From the NCBI RefSeq assembly GCF_910596095.1, contig NC_056534.1, forward strand, positions 10,356,490 to 10,420,489: a DNA stretch of 64,000 nt, read 5' to 3'. The notes under the pieces were generated by a model that ran no database searches, was not told the origin of the DNA, and was given only the letters and a program-made list of their open reading frames with translations. Position 1 is the stretch's first letter. Each line of letters begins with the position of its first letter. This document shows, one piece after another, positions 45,175 through 56,626 of the stretch. The DNA is from Thunnus maccoyii (Eukaryota > Chordata > Actinopteri > Scombriformes > Scombridae). The translations under genes and the position numbers were made by a program.

Positions 45175-46553
45175 TACTCCAACAAGCACACACACTTTTA
45201 ATTTTCCACTGTATGTTTTCGCATTAATCTGGTCCTTGATAGATTGCTTAGAAAATGACAACTGTGTGTGTTTGTGTGTGTAAAAAATAATATGCTACTT
45301 TTGGCAGGCAGCTGGATTCTCGAGATCACAACATCAAGGATCACATAAGAATTCATCTTTTCGGGCTTCAAGTTGTTCGCTTTTGTGCGGACCAATAATG
45401 GTTTGGACCAATTAGCATCCTATGAGGATTCTTACATGATCTCGTGAATCCAGCTGCCTCGCATGGTAGATGGTGATAGACGGTTCATCCGATCACCTCC
45501 CAAGTATCTTTTGAAAGTGCCTACCCTTTTCCAAACAGTTTCCAAGGACGACTTCTCAGATGGTTCTGTGTTTGTTCTGTCTGTCTCTCTTTCTTTCTCA
45601 TGTACTGTGCTTCTTTTTTAATCTAACAGTAACAGGTACAACACAAGTAACTTATACAGATTTATATGGTGCACTATATTTACCCTCCACCATTTAATTT
45701 GAGTGTCTGAATTTTCAGTTTGTACATTAATTCACGAAATTGAGCCCTCAAAAAATTTCACAATGGAATGAAAAAAGTAGTTCTGCTAACGATCCCACAA
45801 TGCATTGCACCGCAATTACTGTTTTGCGACTTTACCACTGTGAGTGATGATACAAAGTGAAGATCAGTAAGATGATGATTAAATGTCAATTTACTGCTCA
45901 CTATTTAGTAACTTCGTAACAATTGAGTGTCAGTTATATGGGGAGTAATAAATGAGTAAAAATGGGAGTTTTATCATCTCATCTGTCTGTCTTGTAATAA
46001 CTATCCAATTAATGACCCGTGTAAAAAAAAAAAAAGATTAATGGAAGTTTATTTGTTACTTACGATTGAGAGCTGTGAATTGTGTCAGCCAGTTCCCAAC
46101 AGAATCTCAAAGATGATAGTCATGGAAACAAACATGCAGCTGAATGTGCTTCAAGTGTGTGCAACTACTTGAAAATTAACAACTTTTTTTCTTACATCAC
46201 CAGGCAGTATAACCTGCAGGTGGATCAAAAGAAAATATAAATATTATCTACATTTAACTCTGACTCAGGTGGACAAACAGTAATAAAGCATATTGTATCA
46301 GAAGAAATGTCAGAGGATTAACACAAAAGTGATTTAGTGTGACAAGAAAGATGGTGTACAACCTGTTTGACTGTTTTATTGTTTCAAGTGAACGGAAATC
46401 GAAAGGGAATTCATGTTAGTCTTACATGAACCATCTGTCAAAACAGGCCTGTGACACCCCTGTGGGGTGGTACTTTTAAAGAACCGTCAAAAAAAAAGGA
46501 ACCAGCAGATGGTGGGGGTCAAGGAGATTACGCTATTGTCTGGATATTGGAAT
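44538..46553. other. P3-P4 interval, left part: repeats, no gene
   Basis: Aligns in order with the P1-P2 interval (14677-20235). It holds a long (CA)n tract with CACCCA interruptions (45107-45170), the palindromic MITE (45306-45460, ends GGCAGCTGGATTC and GAATCCAGCTGCC), a single version of blocks X and Y (about 45530-45990) and the inverted Y arm (about 46310-46450). The LTR-like block and the local duplication of the P1-P2 interval are missing, so the P3-P4 interval is shorter. Confidence 0.6.
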
Positions 46554-46574
46554 AAATCTGAGCCTATTACTCTG

Positions 46575-46839
46575 GATTTTTTTGTTTGAAAGACCCATAA
46601 ACAGAGAGTTGCAATAATCCAGCCTGCTCATGACAAATGCATACATGAGTTTCTCTGAGTCAGATTAAGAAATAAAGCCTCTGATTCTGGAAATGTTTCT
46701 GAGTTGGAAAAAGGCAACTTTGGTGATGCTGTTAAAAGCTGAGTTCACTATCCATGGTTACTCCCGGGTTTTGAATCTGGTCACTTGTTTTTAGTGATCT
46801 GGACTCCAGATACTTGCAGACAAGTCATCTCTGGGCTTT
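46575..46839 (-). mobile_element. LINE fragment with 21-bp target duplication upstream of P4
   Basis: A 265-bp block nearly matches 23300-23566, part of the antisense LINE upstream of P2. It is flanked by identical 21-bp copies (46554-46574 and 46840-46860, starting AAATCTGAGCC and ending ATTACTCTG). The P2 side has one diverged copy of this sequence at about 20364-20382 with no insert. The block lacks the usual LINE 3' end; read on the minus strand it stops at an A-rich CAAACAAAAAAATC. Confidence 0.8.
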
Positions 46840-46860
46840 AAATCTGAGCCTATTACTCTG

Positions 46861-47824
46861 CTTACTCATTTGCTTACTCATTGTCTCCTCTCTTTTATCA
46901 ATGAAAATGTCAATCAGTGTTCCTCAAAGGGCATCAAATACACGCAAACTCCCAACCACAAAGATGTTCCAGGAAATCGAACTGCTGCTTAAGTTAATAA
47001 GCTGCACTACACATATAAGAACCATTCAGAAAAACACTTTTAAATGAGTTTCAGGGTCAGGAATTTCAGTTTATTTCACAGTTTTCCAAGTCTGTCCTAA
47101 AACAACAGTCAGGTGTCCAAATGAACACTGAAACACGTTTTTCTTGGCATAATCATTCCTCCTGTTCATACTGACCATTAGAAGATCCCTTCATAATGCA
47201 CTTTCAATGTAAGTGATGGGAGCCAAATCCACAAGCCTTCTTCTGTGCAAAAATGGATTTAAAAGTTTATTTGAAGCTAATATGAAGCTTCAGTCGTCAG
47301 ATCAATCAAATCGAATAGATATCTTTCAACGTTATGGTCTGTTATCTACGTTTATGCTAAAAGATTTTTCCAATAAAAATCTGGAATGAGTTATGAATAT
47401 GTCATATTTTTATAACTTGAGATTCAAATGCATTTCAAAACTTGAAGACAATACGATTTATAATTTTGGAGGTAAAAAAAATTGAAATAGTCGGTAGCAC
47501 CTAAGCTTTGGAATAGTCTCCCAATAAGTCTGAGGTCTCTGGACTCTGTGGACTCTGTTCAGACAGGCATTTAGGTAGCATGTGGTATTTTATGGTTTAA
47601 CTTGTGTTTTATGTCTGTTCTATCTTTTGTTTATCTTTGTTTTATTTATTTGACTGTGAAGCCCTTTGTGACAGGTGTCTGTGAAAGGTGTTATATAAAT
47701 GAACTTTACTGACTTATTTAATTACTTGATTTCAATGATGAAAAATGTCATCACTCAAGCTTGTCAAGTTCAAAGGATTATAGGAAAGCAGGATTTTTGC
47801 AGCCCATTTCTTCAAAATGTAAGA
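46861..47824. other. P3-P4 interval, right part: partial MITE and LINE end
   Basis: About 47060-47340 is the partial palindromic MITE also found at 20670-20960. About 47480-47705 is the L2-like LINE 3' end, uninterrupted, with a single TTAGGTAG at 47571-47578. No gene is seen. Confidence 0.55.
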
Positions 47825-48060
47825 TGTGGTTTGACCTGTTGTCTAACTTGTTTTGTTGTACTCTTGCCATGCGCAGTATCAAGAACTACTCCCTGTTTGA
47901 TAATAATAACACACGCTATTTCCTTAACATGACCTGTATAAAAGTGCTCTTACCTGCAGACTTGACAGTGTCACTGCATCCTCAGCTGACACACTCCTCA
48001 TCTCCATCCTACTTGAGGGATTCACACCGTATTTGAGAAACCCAGCTGAGGCCTGAACAG
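47825..48060 (+). promoter_or_regulatory. Putative promoter and untranslated exon 1 of P4
   Basis: TGTGGTTT (47825-47832, RUNX-like), TATAAAAG (47937-47944), then CTGCAGACTTGACAGTG and the exon end GAGGCCTGAACAG with GTAATC after 48060. Nearly identical to the P2 promoter block and homologous to those of P1 and P3. The exon assignment is inferred from this four-way conservation. Confidence 0.6.
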
Positions 48061-48954
48061 GTAATCTTGTTTTTAATGAATGATGTAGATAATAAAAATT
48101 TAAAGGATCTTTTTACCCAAATTACACAAAAAATATGTTTTTGTTCGTTTGTTTTGTTTTGTTTTTAGACTTAATTGCAAGAATGCACAAAGTAGATTTA
48201 CATTTGCTTATATAGTTTATGAAAATATTCATACTTCTAGCATTCTTACCGTAAGAAAACAAAGTTTACAGCTTAATTATTCTATTATTTACTTTTTTAA
48301 ATGAGGTGACCATTTACAGTATTTTTATTATTATATATTTATTATTATTATTACTGATTCTTTTATGTTACTTTGAGTTACATGTACTATGCAACTGATG
48401 ATTAATAGCTGTGGCTGCATTATCATCATTCCTTAGCATTCCTACTAAATGTGCACTTCTTGTTTTGACTTAACATCATGTTCATTAACCCTCACTTTCA
48501 GCCAAAATATCATACTGCACATTGCTTGCTGTATCTCACCATATTATTACTCTGCTTACCATATCATACCATATAGATTAAAATGCCTTTTTTTAAAAGT
48601 CTTTAAAAAAAATGCAGATGAATAGAGAGGGTTAGACAAATTACAGACTTCTAGAGCATAACAGTGAAAGAAAAAGGCAGAGAAAATGATATAATAAATA
48701 TATATAAAAATATATAAACATCCAACACTTCAGCTTATCATTTGTATTTTTAAATACTATTAAACTGTGAACTGAAAGTTTTATCCCCATACAGGATGAT
48801 GAAAGTTCAAATAATCACAAAGCCGTTTGCAGTTTTTGTAAACTTCATTAGCTTCATTGACAGTTACATTACAGCTGAAATGATACTCAATGATTTCCTT
48901 TTCTACTCTCTCTGTTTTTCCCTGAACTATTTCAGTGTCTCCTTGACTCCAACC

Positions 48955-51900
48955 ATGCTCTCCTTTTCAACACTACCTCCTCTCTGCCTGAGCCTCCTCC
49001 TCTTTCTCTTGTATCCCTCCTCTGTCCTCTCCTGTCAGACTGGGACCCGCAGCCAGTGTATGTCCGCTCCCTTTGTGCCAGGCCACAACCTGGTGGGAGA
49101 GGGCTTTGATGTGGTCACCCTGCAGCGAAAAGGAGCCTACATGGTTGATGTGAAGACCTACCTCTCTCCAAATGGAACTTGTACTCTCTGCTCCAACCCC
49201 CTTCAAGGCAACAAGCTGCAGAAAGTAATTTAAATCAGAAAAGCAGAAACACAGACTCACATATTCGACAGCAACTTTAACACTTTGGCACACACATATT
49301 GTTAACATGGTAACTGAAGTGTTCTCACTTTCATTTTCAGCTGCCAGTCTCTGCAGTGGACTGGCGCCCATTCAGCCGCTGCAATTTTCATCTGTATGGA
49401 AGTGAACACACCTCCATCAGGTATTCTGTGATATAGAATCATAATCACTGATAGTGTTGTAGTCCAGTATCTCAAGACGGATCAGTCAATACTTCCTAAC
49501 ATCCACTGGTTTTTAGAAAATTTAAAAAGCAAGATAACTGAGCTTTGAAATAATTGGTCAAAAATGTTTAAATCTGATTTGAGAGTTAATTTAACATCTG
49601 GCATCCAAATTCTTAATGTTAGCAGCTATGGGACAAATTATCTTTATGCTGTCGTGACAACTCAACTCAAAATCATTTAGTTCCAAACGTCAGCTCCCTG
49701 GTCATTGTTTATATCTCAGGCTCTGATTTTACATCACAACATCAAATGTTTTCTGTGTCAGCTCTAGGAAAGAGTGGTGAAAACTCACAGACACTGACTG
49801 AAATTTACTAACACATATAAAATCTTAAAAATGAGTGTCATTCTCCTTTCATTCACATTTATAATTCTGAGAATTATGCACAGACTCACACAGCCGGTCT
49901 CTTTCTAATCTTTAATTGGCTCCATTAATTAAATTGATTGATGTGAAGTATTTAATAACTTCCTTTTGTGTTGTCTGTTGAAAAATACAGTTAAATGTTT
50001 TGCAGAAATTAAACCGTTTTCATGGTGCGTATTTTATGTGTCCACAGCTCACTGCTTAAAACATACACCAACCAGGACAGCGTGGACTGGAAGGTAGGAA
50101 ACATTTCAAGGCTACTGTTGAGAGAAATGCACTGTACTATTATTAATTATATACAGTATGTATATATATTTTTAGCCTGACTTATAGTAAGATTTATGCA
50201 CTTTTGATGAACTTAACTTCTTAATGCTTAGCATACAGGATTTGCATAGTACCTCCCATATTTTATATGAAAAGTATATTGGTTCTTTGGTTCTCTAAAC
50301 CTTTGCTGTCAACCTGTATACAATTTGGGGAAATGAAATTTCTTTTGTGCTGCTCAATGCACCAAAAACCTAAATCTAAACGAGACTAATACTCTACAGT
50401 CAAATGCAAACTTATGCATGCTAACATGCTAACAAAGACAATGTTAATATGGTTATGTCACACAAGTATAATATTTACCATGATCACCATATTTGTTTAG
50501 CACGTTAGCATGCAAACATTTGCTAATTAGCATTAGTACAAAGTACATCTGAAGCTGCTGGACATGTCAATAGTATTACAGGTGTTTGATGAACCAAAAT
50601 ATTGGAAAAATGCAAATATTGACATGATGCTGCTATAAAATAAATGGATCACCAAAGTGATTATAGTTCATCGTGAACATGAACATCTTTATCAAATTTC
50701 ATGGTGATCCATCCAAACATTGTCAAGACATTTCACTGAAACCACAAATGTCAACATCATGGTGGCATAAGAGGAAAAGTCAGGGGATCATCAAAGTCGT
50801 TAGGATTCATCCTATGAGATGAAACCATGAATGTCTTTGCCAAACTTTATGGTCAACCATCCAATAGTTATTAGATATTTATGTCTGGACCAAAGTGAAG
50901 GACTGACCAACTGACTGGCTTTGCCATCACTGGAGCCACATTGCTAGTGTGGCTAAAAACTCAACAGCATAGTACCCAGTGGAAAATGTTTACAGTGAGA
51001 TCTGGTAATTATAAGACAAAGACATTGTTTTGGGAAAGGCATGTTACTGTGGACTTTTTAAAAAGAAATCTTTTATTGTTTTGAGAACTTCTAAAAATAA
51101 GCGTTTCTGTGATTTGGCTGAATTGCATCATGGTTACTACAATGGAGCAAAGAGCAGCTCATGGTCTCTTTTCTATCAGTCTGGACTAGATTTGACGAAG
51201 TATGTCAGCCTGGAGGTGGGGGGAACACGTTCCACTGCGTATAACTTTGCTACAGCCAGGAGCAAAGAGGACCGCTACAGCTTCAGCATACACAGGACCA
51301 CATGTAGCCATTACAGGTAATGTATGAAGACCCCTGCATCCCCACAGAATGTCAGATTTTTCAGCTATGTTTGCACACACAGGTAATTTACTATGCTGTC
51401 TTCTTGTATTTAGTTACCGTGTGTCAAGCAGACCACCCCTCAGCTCCGAGTTCCGCAATGATTTGGCAAGACTGCCCAATTACTACAGCTCCTCAACCAG
51501 GGCCCAGTACAGTCGTCTCATAGGGATCTATGGAACACATTATATCCGCCGGGTTAAAACATACACACCACTTATTTCACAGGAATAAATGACAAAATAT
51601 TCTATATAAAATGATACAATATTTTTTGTCTCAACAGCATTCTATTGTATGTAATTTCAGGTTTATCTTGGGGGGAGATTCAGGCGAGTCACAGCTACAC
51701 GTACCTGTTTGTCCAGACTGAATGGCCTCTCCTCAAAACAGGTATGTGTATCACTCATCTATTGAAGGCAGTAAACGTACATACACTACCAAAAATACCA
51801 AATACCAAAATACCTAAAATAATATCTTACATCCCCTCCTGTCATATAGGCGCACAACTGCTTATCAGCAGGTCTCAATGTAGGCCTTGGGATCAAACTG

Positions 51901-53665
51901 CCTGTTAACCTGAGGTCCTGCAACACAATCCTACAGAACCAGGATGTCTCCACCTCATACAGTTCTGGTCTCCACCAACATTACACAGAGGTGTTGGGAG
52001 GCACCGGTTGGGTGGGTGAGTTTTCTCTCAGCCGTAACGACTCCCTGGGCTACAAAAATTGGCTGAAAACCCTCAAAGACCGCCCTGATGTTGTCCGGTA
52101 TTCCCTAAGACCAATGTATGAGTTGGTGCCAAACGGGACAAAAAGGAATGGACTGAAGGCTGCCACAGAGCAGTACTTAGAAGACAACGCAGTGCCTAAC
52201 TCACCCAAAGAACCATATTGTGGGTGGCGCATTCCCAACCTGGCTCCCGACTGCTGTCCTCAACAGGCCTGGAAAGGAACACTGGCGGTGACCATCGTCC
52301 GAGCCTGGGGTCTGAAAGGAGATTATTGGGGCCAGACTGAGGGGTGCGTAGAGAACAAGACAATATCCAGAAGGAAGGCACAATAAACATGACGCATCAA
52401 ACACAAATACTGATACAGTTGTTTGCTTTTCTATGTTTTTTCCAATTTGCAGGTATGCCACAATGCAGTACGGCTCCATCTACCACAAAACCCATGTGAT
52501 CAGGTCAAACTACCCTCGCTGGAATGAGCGATATGATCTGGGCAAGGTCAATACTAATCTTCTCTTTACAGTTAGTTAAAAAGTCCACATCTTAGAGAAA
52601 AAGATATCACTTCAATCCCAAAAACAGCTGATGTCCGAAGTAATTTTTAAAGGAATAGTTTGGCATTGTGGGAAATATGCTTATTTGCTTTCTTGTTGAG
52701 AGTTAGTTGAGAAAATTGATACCACTCTCATGGCTGTACAATAAACATCTAGCCTGACTCTGTCCTTAGTTCGACATTTCCAAAATGTACTTTTAATATT
52801 ACTATTACTTGCTATTTTGCAGGGAGTTACATAAAGATTTGGACTGTTCACTTTTTCTTTAAGCAGTCCATTGATGCTACCGTTTCTTCCATTCTGTGTA
52901 ATTTAGTAGTCAAAAACAGGTTTTGAAATGAGCTTTACAAGAATACTAACAATAAAGACTGTGCTCCACAGAGTTGAATTACATTATACTTGTTTTTTTC
53001 TGAAATACAGTACTTAAAGTATGTAATATGTAATATTACCTTTGTGATATATGTGGGAAAAACACAAAAAAACTTTAGGCAAAACAAAAGCCATATCAAA
53101 ATCTAAAGTCTAAACAATTAATGTGGCTGCTTCTCCTTTTTGTCATCCATCAACTACTTTTTATATTCTGGCTTATGAAACTTTAGATGTCTGCTGTGGT
53201 TTGATGTGATTAGCTGTGAAAACTAATCAACCAAGTGGACAAGCAGAACTAAAGAAATACCTTTATGAATACACCAAACATATAACACTCATTTTTGGCA
53301 TAATTTAAAAAAGGCAACCATCAACAAGCATTTTGTTAGTACAAAGTTGACCAAACAGACCGTGTGATGTATCAAACTCAACAATTCAGTGGTATGTAAT
53401 ATTTTTGAATATTATTTAATTATATTACTTTTACTATCTTTTTTTTATAAAGGTGGACACACACTTGCAACTGAAGATCAAGGTCTGGGATGAGGACTGG
53501 TACTGGGACGACCTCCTGGGATCATGTGAGAGGGAGCTGAGCCAGGGGACACACAGATTCACCTGCTCAGCCAGTAGAGGTGGCGTCGAGATCCGGTACA
53601 CTCTGACCTGCAACCGTCACCTGACCGGAAACAGGTGTAACCAGTACAAACCAATTCCATTGTGA
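48955..53665 (+). CDS. Perforin-1-like protein P4 (B type), complete, 517 aa
   Basis: Same family and layout as P2. Coding exons: 48955-49224, 49341-49420, 50048-50093, 51180-51316, 51414-51552, 51661-51741, 51850-52343, 52453-52546, 53453-53665; phases all agree, stop TGA. The signal peptide covers about residues 1-27, followed by [14 protein letters not shown]. The MACPF signature reads [13 protein letters not shown]. The last codon of exon 5 is CGG where the others have CAG, which weakens the donor context but keeps GT. N-G-T sites remain near residue 74 and near the end of the MACPF part (V-P-N-G-T-K). The C2 loop is [16 protein letters not shown] replaces T-C-D-R-H-L in the last exon. 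P4 lacks P2's odd substitutions and looks the more conservative B copy. AATAAA lies at 54113-54118. Confidence 0.9.
50390..50960 (+). repeat. 'GCTAACATGCTAAC' repeat in the third intron of P4
   Basis: Counterpart of the P2 intron copy at 26190-26810, in the same position and order of blocks. P4 carries GTCAGGGGATCATCAAAGTC where the P2 copy has lost a few bases. Non-coding. Confidence 0.65.
52620..53360. repeat. About 740 bp of extra sequence in the last intron of P4
   Basis: In P2 the intron passes from ATCACTTCAATCCC directly to TGTGTGATGTATCAAACTC; in P4 these are separated by about 740 bp. The start (AAAGGAATAGTTTGGCATTG, ATTGATACCACTCTCATGGC) matches one end of the MITE at about 54640-55140, so at least part is that MITE family. 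The remainder is unassigned AT-rich DNA. Confidence 0.6.
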
Positions 53666-55260
53666 GAAATGCATTGGGTGGCATATTCTATGCAAATCTT
53701 GCTGGTTTTTCTTTAATCAAGTGTGATATCAGATATTTACATTACTTTCTTTAAATGCAATAAATTAGACGGGTCTACGGTATTCTCATTCACAGGTTAT
53801 AAGTAAACTATTCAGTTTCTATTTTACATTAGAGGTATAAGTGCATTTACATGTACATTAGAAGTGTTTGGCTTATAAATGGATAATTAGCATTGTATGT
53901 GTTACTCAATTGAATGTATGAAACCATTAAAAAAACTTTGGGAGGGATAATATTCCTTAGTAGTTTTAAATTTTGGTGCTGGGGTCACATTTAAATCACA
54001 GACTGTGCATTCGTTATATACAGTCAGTAACTGTTGATTATTTTCTGAATTCATGTGTCAAAATTGTTGTGAGTACCATTAGAGATACATGTTTGTATGA
54101 CTTTCTCATGCTAATAAAGGCTGTCAAATCATGTAAACTGTTTCTTTAAAGCGCCACTAATCAACACTGGTGTCACTTTATAATAAGGGTTCAAAACACA
54201 TGCCTCAGCAATGCATAACTATGACTTAATGCATGAAAAAAAGCAGGATGTGACATGAATTTAAGTTGCTCACCATTAATAAATGAACAAGCCACTATGA
54301 GTTAATGTGATTAGATAACACTTACATCATGTTAAATAATATTATTTCATACATAAAATTATATGGCACCAAATTAGCTGGCATCCAATTATAGAAAATG
54401 GCATTTTATGATGAGCTTCTGTTAAAGCACAACAGCTGTGAAGATATAGTGAAACATTTAGCAATTTGAGAGAAAGATTAGATACCTTGGGAGTTGTTGG
54501 ACCAAAAACAGAACTAAAGAGAGAGTGAATGTTGGACTTATATTTTCCAGGTGGCCAGAAACACGACAAATAAATGGCAACGTTGCTCTGTACCTGCTGG
54601 ATGTTTAAATTAACTCTTTGCTAACAAGTTCACAGATAAAACTTCAACGGAACAGTTCAACATTTTGGAAAAAAATGCTTATTTGTTTTGCGGCAGAGAC
54701 TTAGATAAGAAATCAATACCACTCTCATGTCTGTGCATTAAATAAAGCAGGCAGCCATTTAGCTTAGCATAGCTTAGAACCAAGTGGAAATAGGGGGGAA
54801 CTAGCCTGGCTTTGTCTGAAGATAACAAAATCCGGCTACCAGCACTTCAAAAGCTCACTAATTAATATTTTTATCTCAATTGTTTAATCTATTCAATCAC
54901 TGATGTATAAAAATGAGAATGTGATGTTTAATGGGGAATTAAGTGTCTCACTACTTGCCTAGCAACTGCGCAACTTACGGTTACTTTCTTCTAACAGTTT
55001 TTGTGCTAAGCTAGGCTAACCAGCTGCTGGCTGTAGCTTTATATTTTACATAAAGGTTCTCATTAACGCTCCACCAGAAAGCGAATAAAAATAAGATTTT
55101 CCAGAATGTCTAACTGTTCCTTTAAACAGTGATAATGCTGTGTTTACATCTTGTTTCTTCTGTCTCCTTGGGGCCATAAAATCAGTTATTGCAGGTTTAA
55201 ATAGCCAGCTGAGCTCATACTATGTTGTTTCTTCACAGCTACTGGATAACTAACATTAAC
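53666..55260. other. 3' flank of P4 and a palindromic MITE
   Basis: To about 54430 it aligns with the P2 3' flank, with AATAAA at 54113-54118. About 54640-55140 is a MITE: the left end GGAACAGTTCAACATTTTGG and the right end CAGAATGTCTAACTGTTCC are imperfect inverse copies, with TTAGCTTAGCATAGCTTAG inside. No gene is seen. Confidence 0.6.
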
Positions 55261-55910
55261 TTTAAAGGACAGGTTCACAATTTTTCAAGTCTTAAAACAA
55301 TAGTCAGGAGCCCAAATGAACACTGAAACAGGTTTTTCTTGCCATAATCATTCCAACTATTCATGACTGCTAAAAGATCCCCTTCAAATGTGTTTTCAAT
55401 GTAAGTGATGGAGACCAAAATCCACAGTGCATCCACACAGTCATTTTCTGCAAAAAGGCATTCAGAAGTTTACCTGAAGCTTATATGAGGCCTCAGCAGT
55501 CTGAGTCATATCAAGTGGATATCTGCCACATTTAGTCTTAGCATCAGATTCCCTCTTTGTGTTTCCTAGGACAGTGTTTCCCTTTTGAGCTGCAGTGGAA
55601 GTATAGTAACAAAAAGAGGGACTTTGGTAATAAAAAGACTGTAAAGTTGAAAGATATCTACTTGATTTGACTCATTTGGACGACTGAAGCTTCATATTAG
55701 CTTCAGATAAACTTTTAAATTTTTGCACAGAGGGAGGACTGTGGATTGCCCACATTGTACATGCATTATAAAGGGATCCTCTAATGTCTAGGAACAGGAG
55801 CAATGATTATGGCAAGAAAAACCTATTTCACTGTTCATTTGGTAAGCTGACTTTTTTTTTTTTTTTTGAGACAGACTTAAAAAAAATGTGAAACCCATGA
55901 GGCGACAAGT
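55261..55910. mobile_element. Palindromic MITE, full-length copy
   Basis: The left arm starts TTTAAAGGACAGGTTCACAA and includes TCATATCAAGTGGATATCTG. The right arm contains the inverse order (AGATATCTACTTGATTTGAC, CTTCATATTAGCTTCAGATA, GATTATGGCAAGAAAAACC) and ends near CAGACTTAAAAAAAATGTGA. Half copies sit upstream of P2 and P4. A poly-T run lies at about 55852-55867. Confidence 0.65.
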
Positions 55911-56626
55911 GGGGTGAGGCTTGTTTTGGAGTAATTCCGCCCCTATGTGGCCAAAAACGGTTAACACAGCTCTACAAATGACCTCAAAGTGCCAAATGAC
56001 AGCTACTCGGGTGATGGTGAGCAAAAACAAATGAGCCCATCCTGTTTGGAGTACCGGGTCGTGGCTGTAGTTTCCAACACTCATCATCTAACACAAACAG
56101 TGGGGTGTACATGTAAAAGCGCTAACGAACTGCCCCCGCCCTCATGTCTTCATGCCTCCTGTGGTAAAGGTTTCCTGTGTAGCGTTTATGCGCTGCGTAA
56201 AAACCGACTCCTGCCGTGACCGCTGGATTCCTTCCTCTCATTTTTGGACATGCCAATTGATCCAAACGACCGCACGGAACAGCCTGGAGGCGGTATGAAC
56301 CTCTCCCCTCACCCCCACACCGTCTCTCTGTCCAGCCTTCTTTACAGGACACTCTGTCTGGCACACGTGTATCTAATTTAGGTGACTCTGCGGCGCTGCG
56401 CCCCTGACAGCGCAGAGGTTTCCGTTAGAAGGAAATGATGGAGAAGGAAAGTTTCTGACGCCTCTCCGTTTCGTTGGGGGACTGTCCACAGGAAAACTGG
56501 AGATCATTTTCGCCTTGCTTTGTTTGCTCGTCCGCATCATAACGCACAGATACTGTAAATCTGGAAAAATCTGTATGGATTTGGGATTAATACGGTCTTC
56601 GACACTGAAATGTCTCAGGATTGGAA
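55911..56626 (+). promoter_or_regulatory. Putative promoter and 5' untranslated region of the mucin-like gene
   Basis: From about 56120 the DNA becomes richer in G+C and CpG than the surrounding sequence (for example GACTCTGCGGCGCTGCGCCC at about 56383-56402), as expected near a transcription start. No TATA box is obvious. An upstream ATG at 56610, in another frame, precedes the chosen start by 17 bases. The start site is not determined. Confidence 0.4.
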
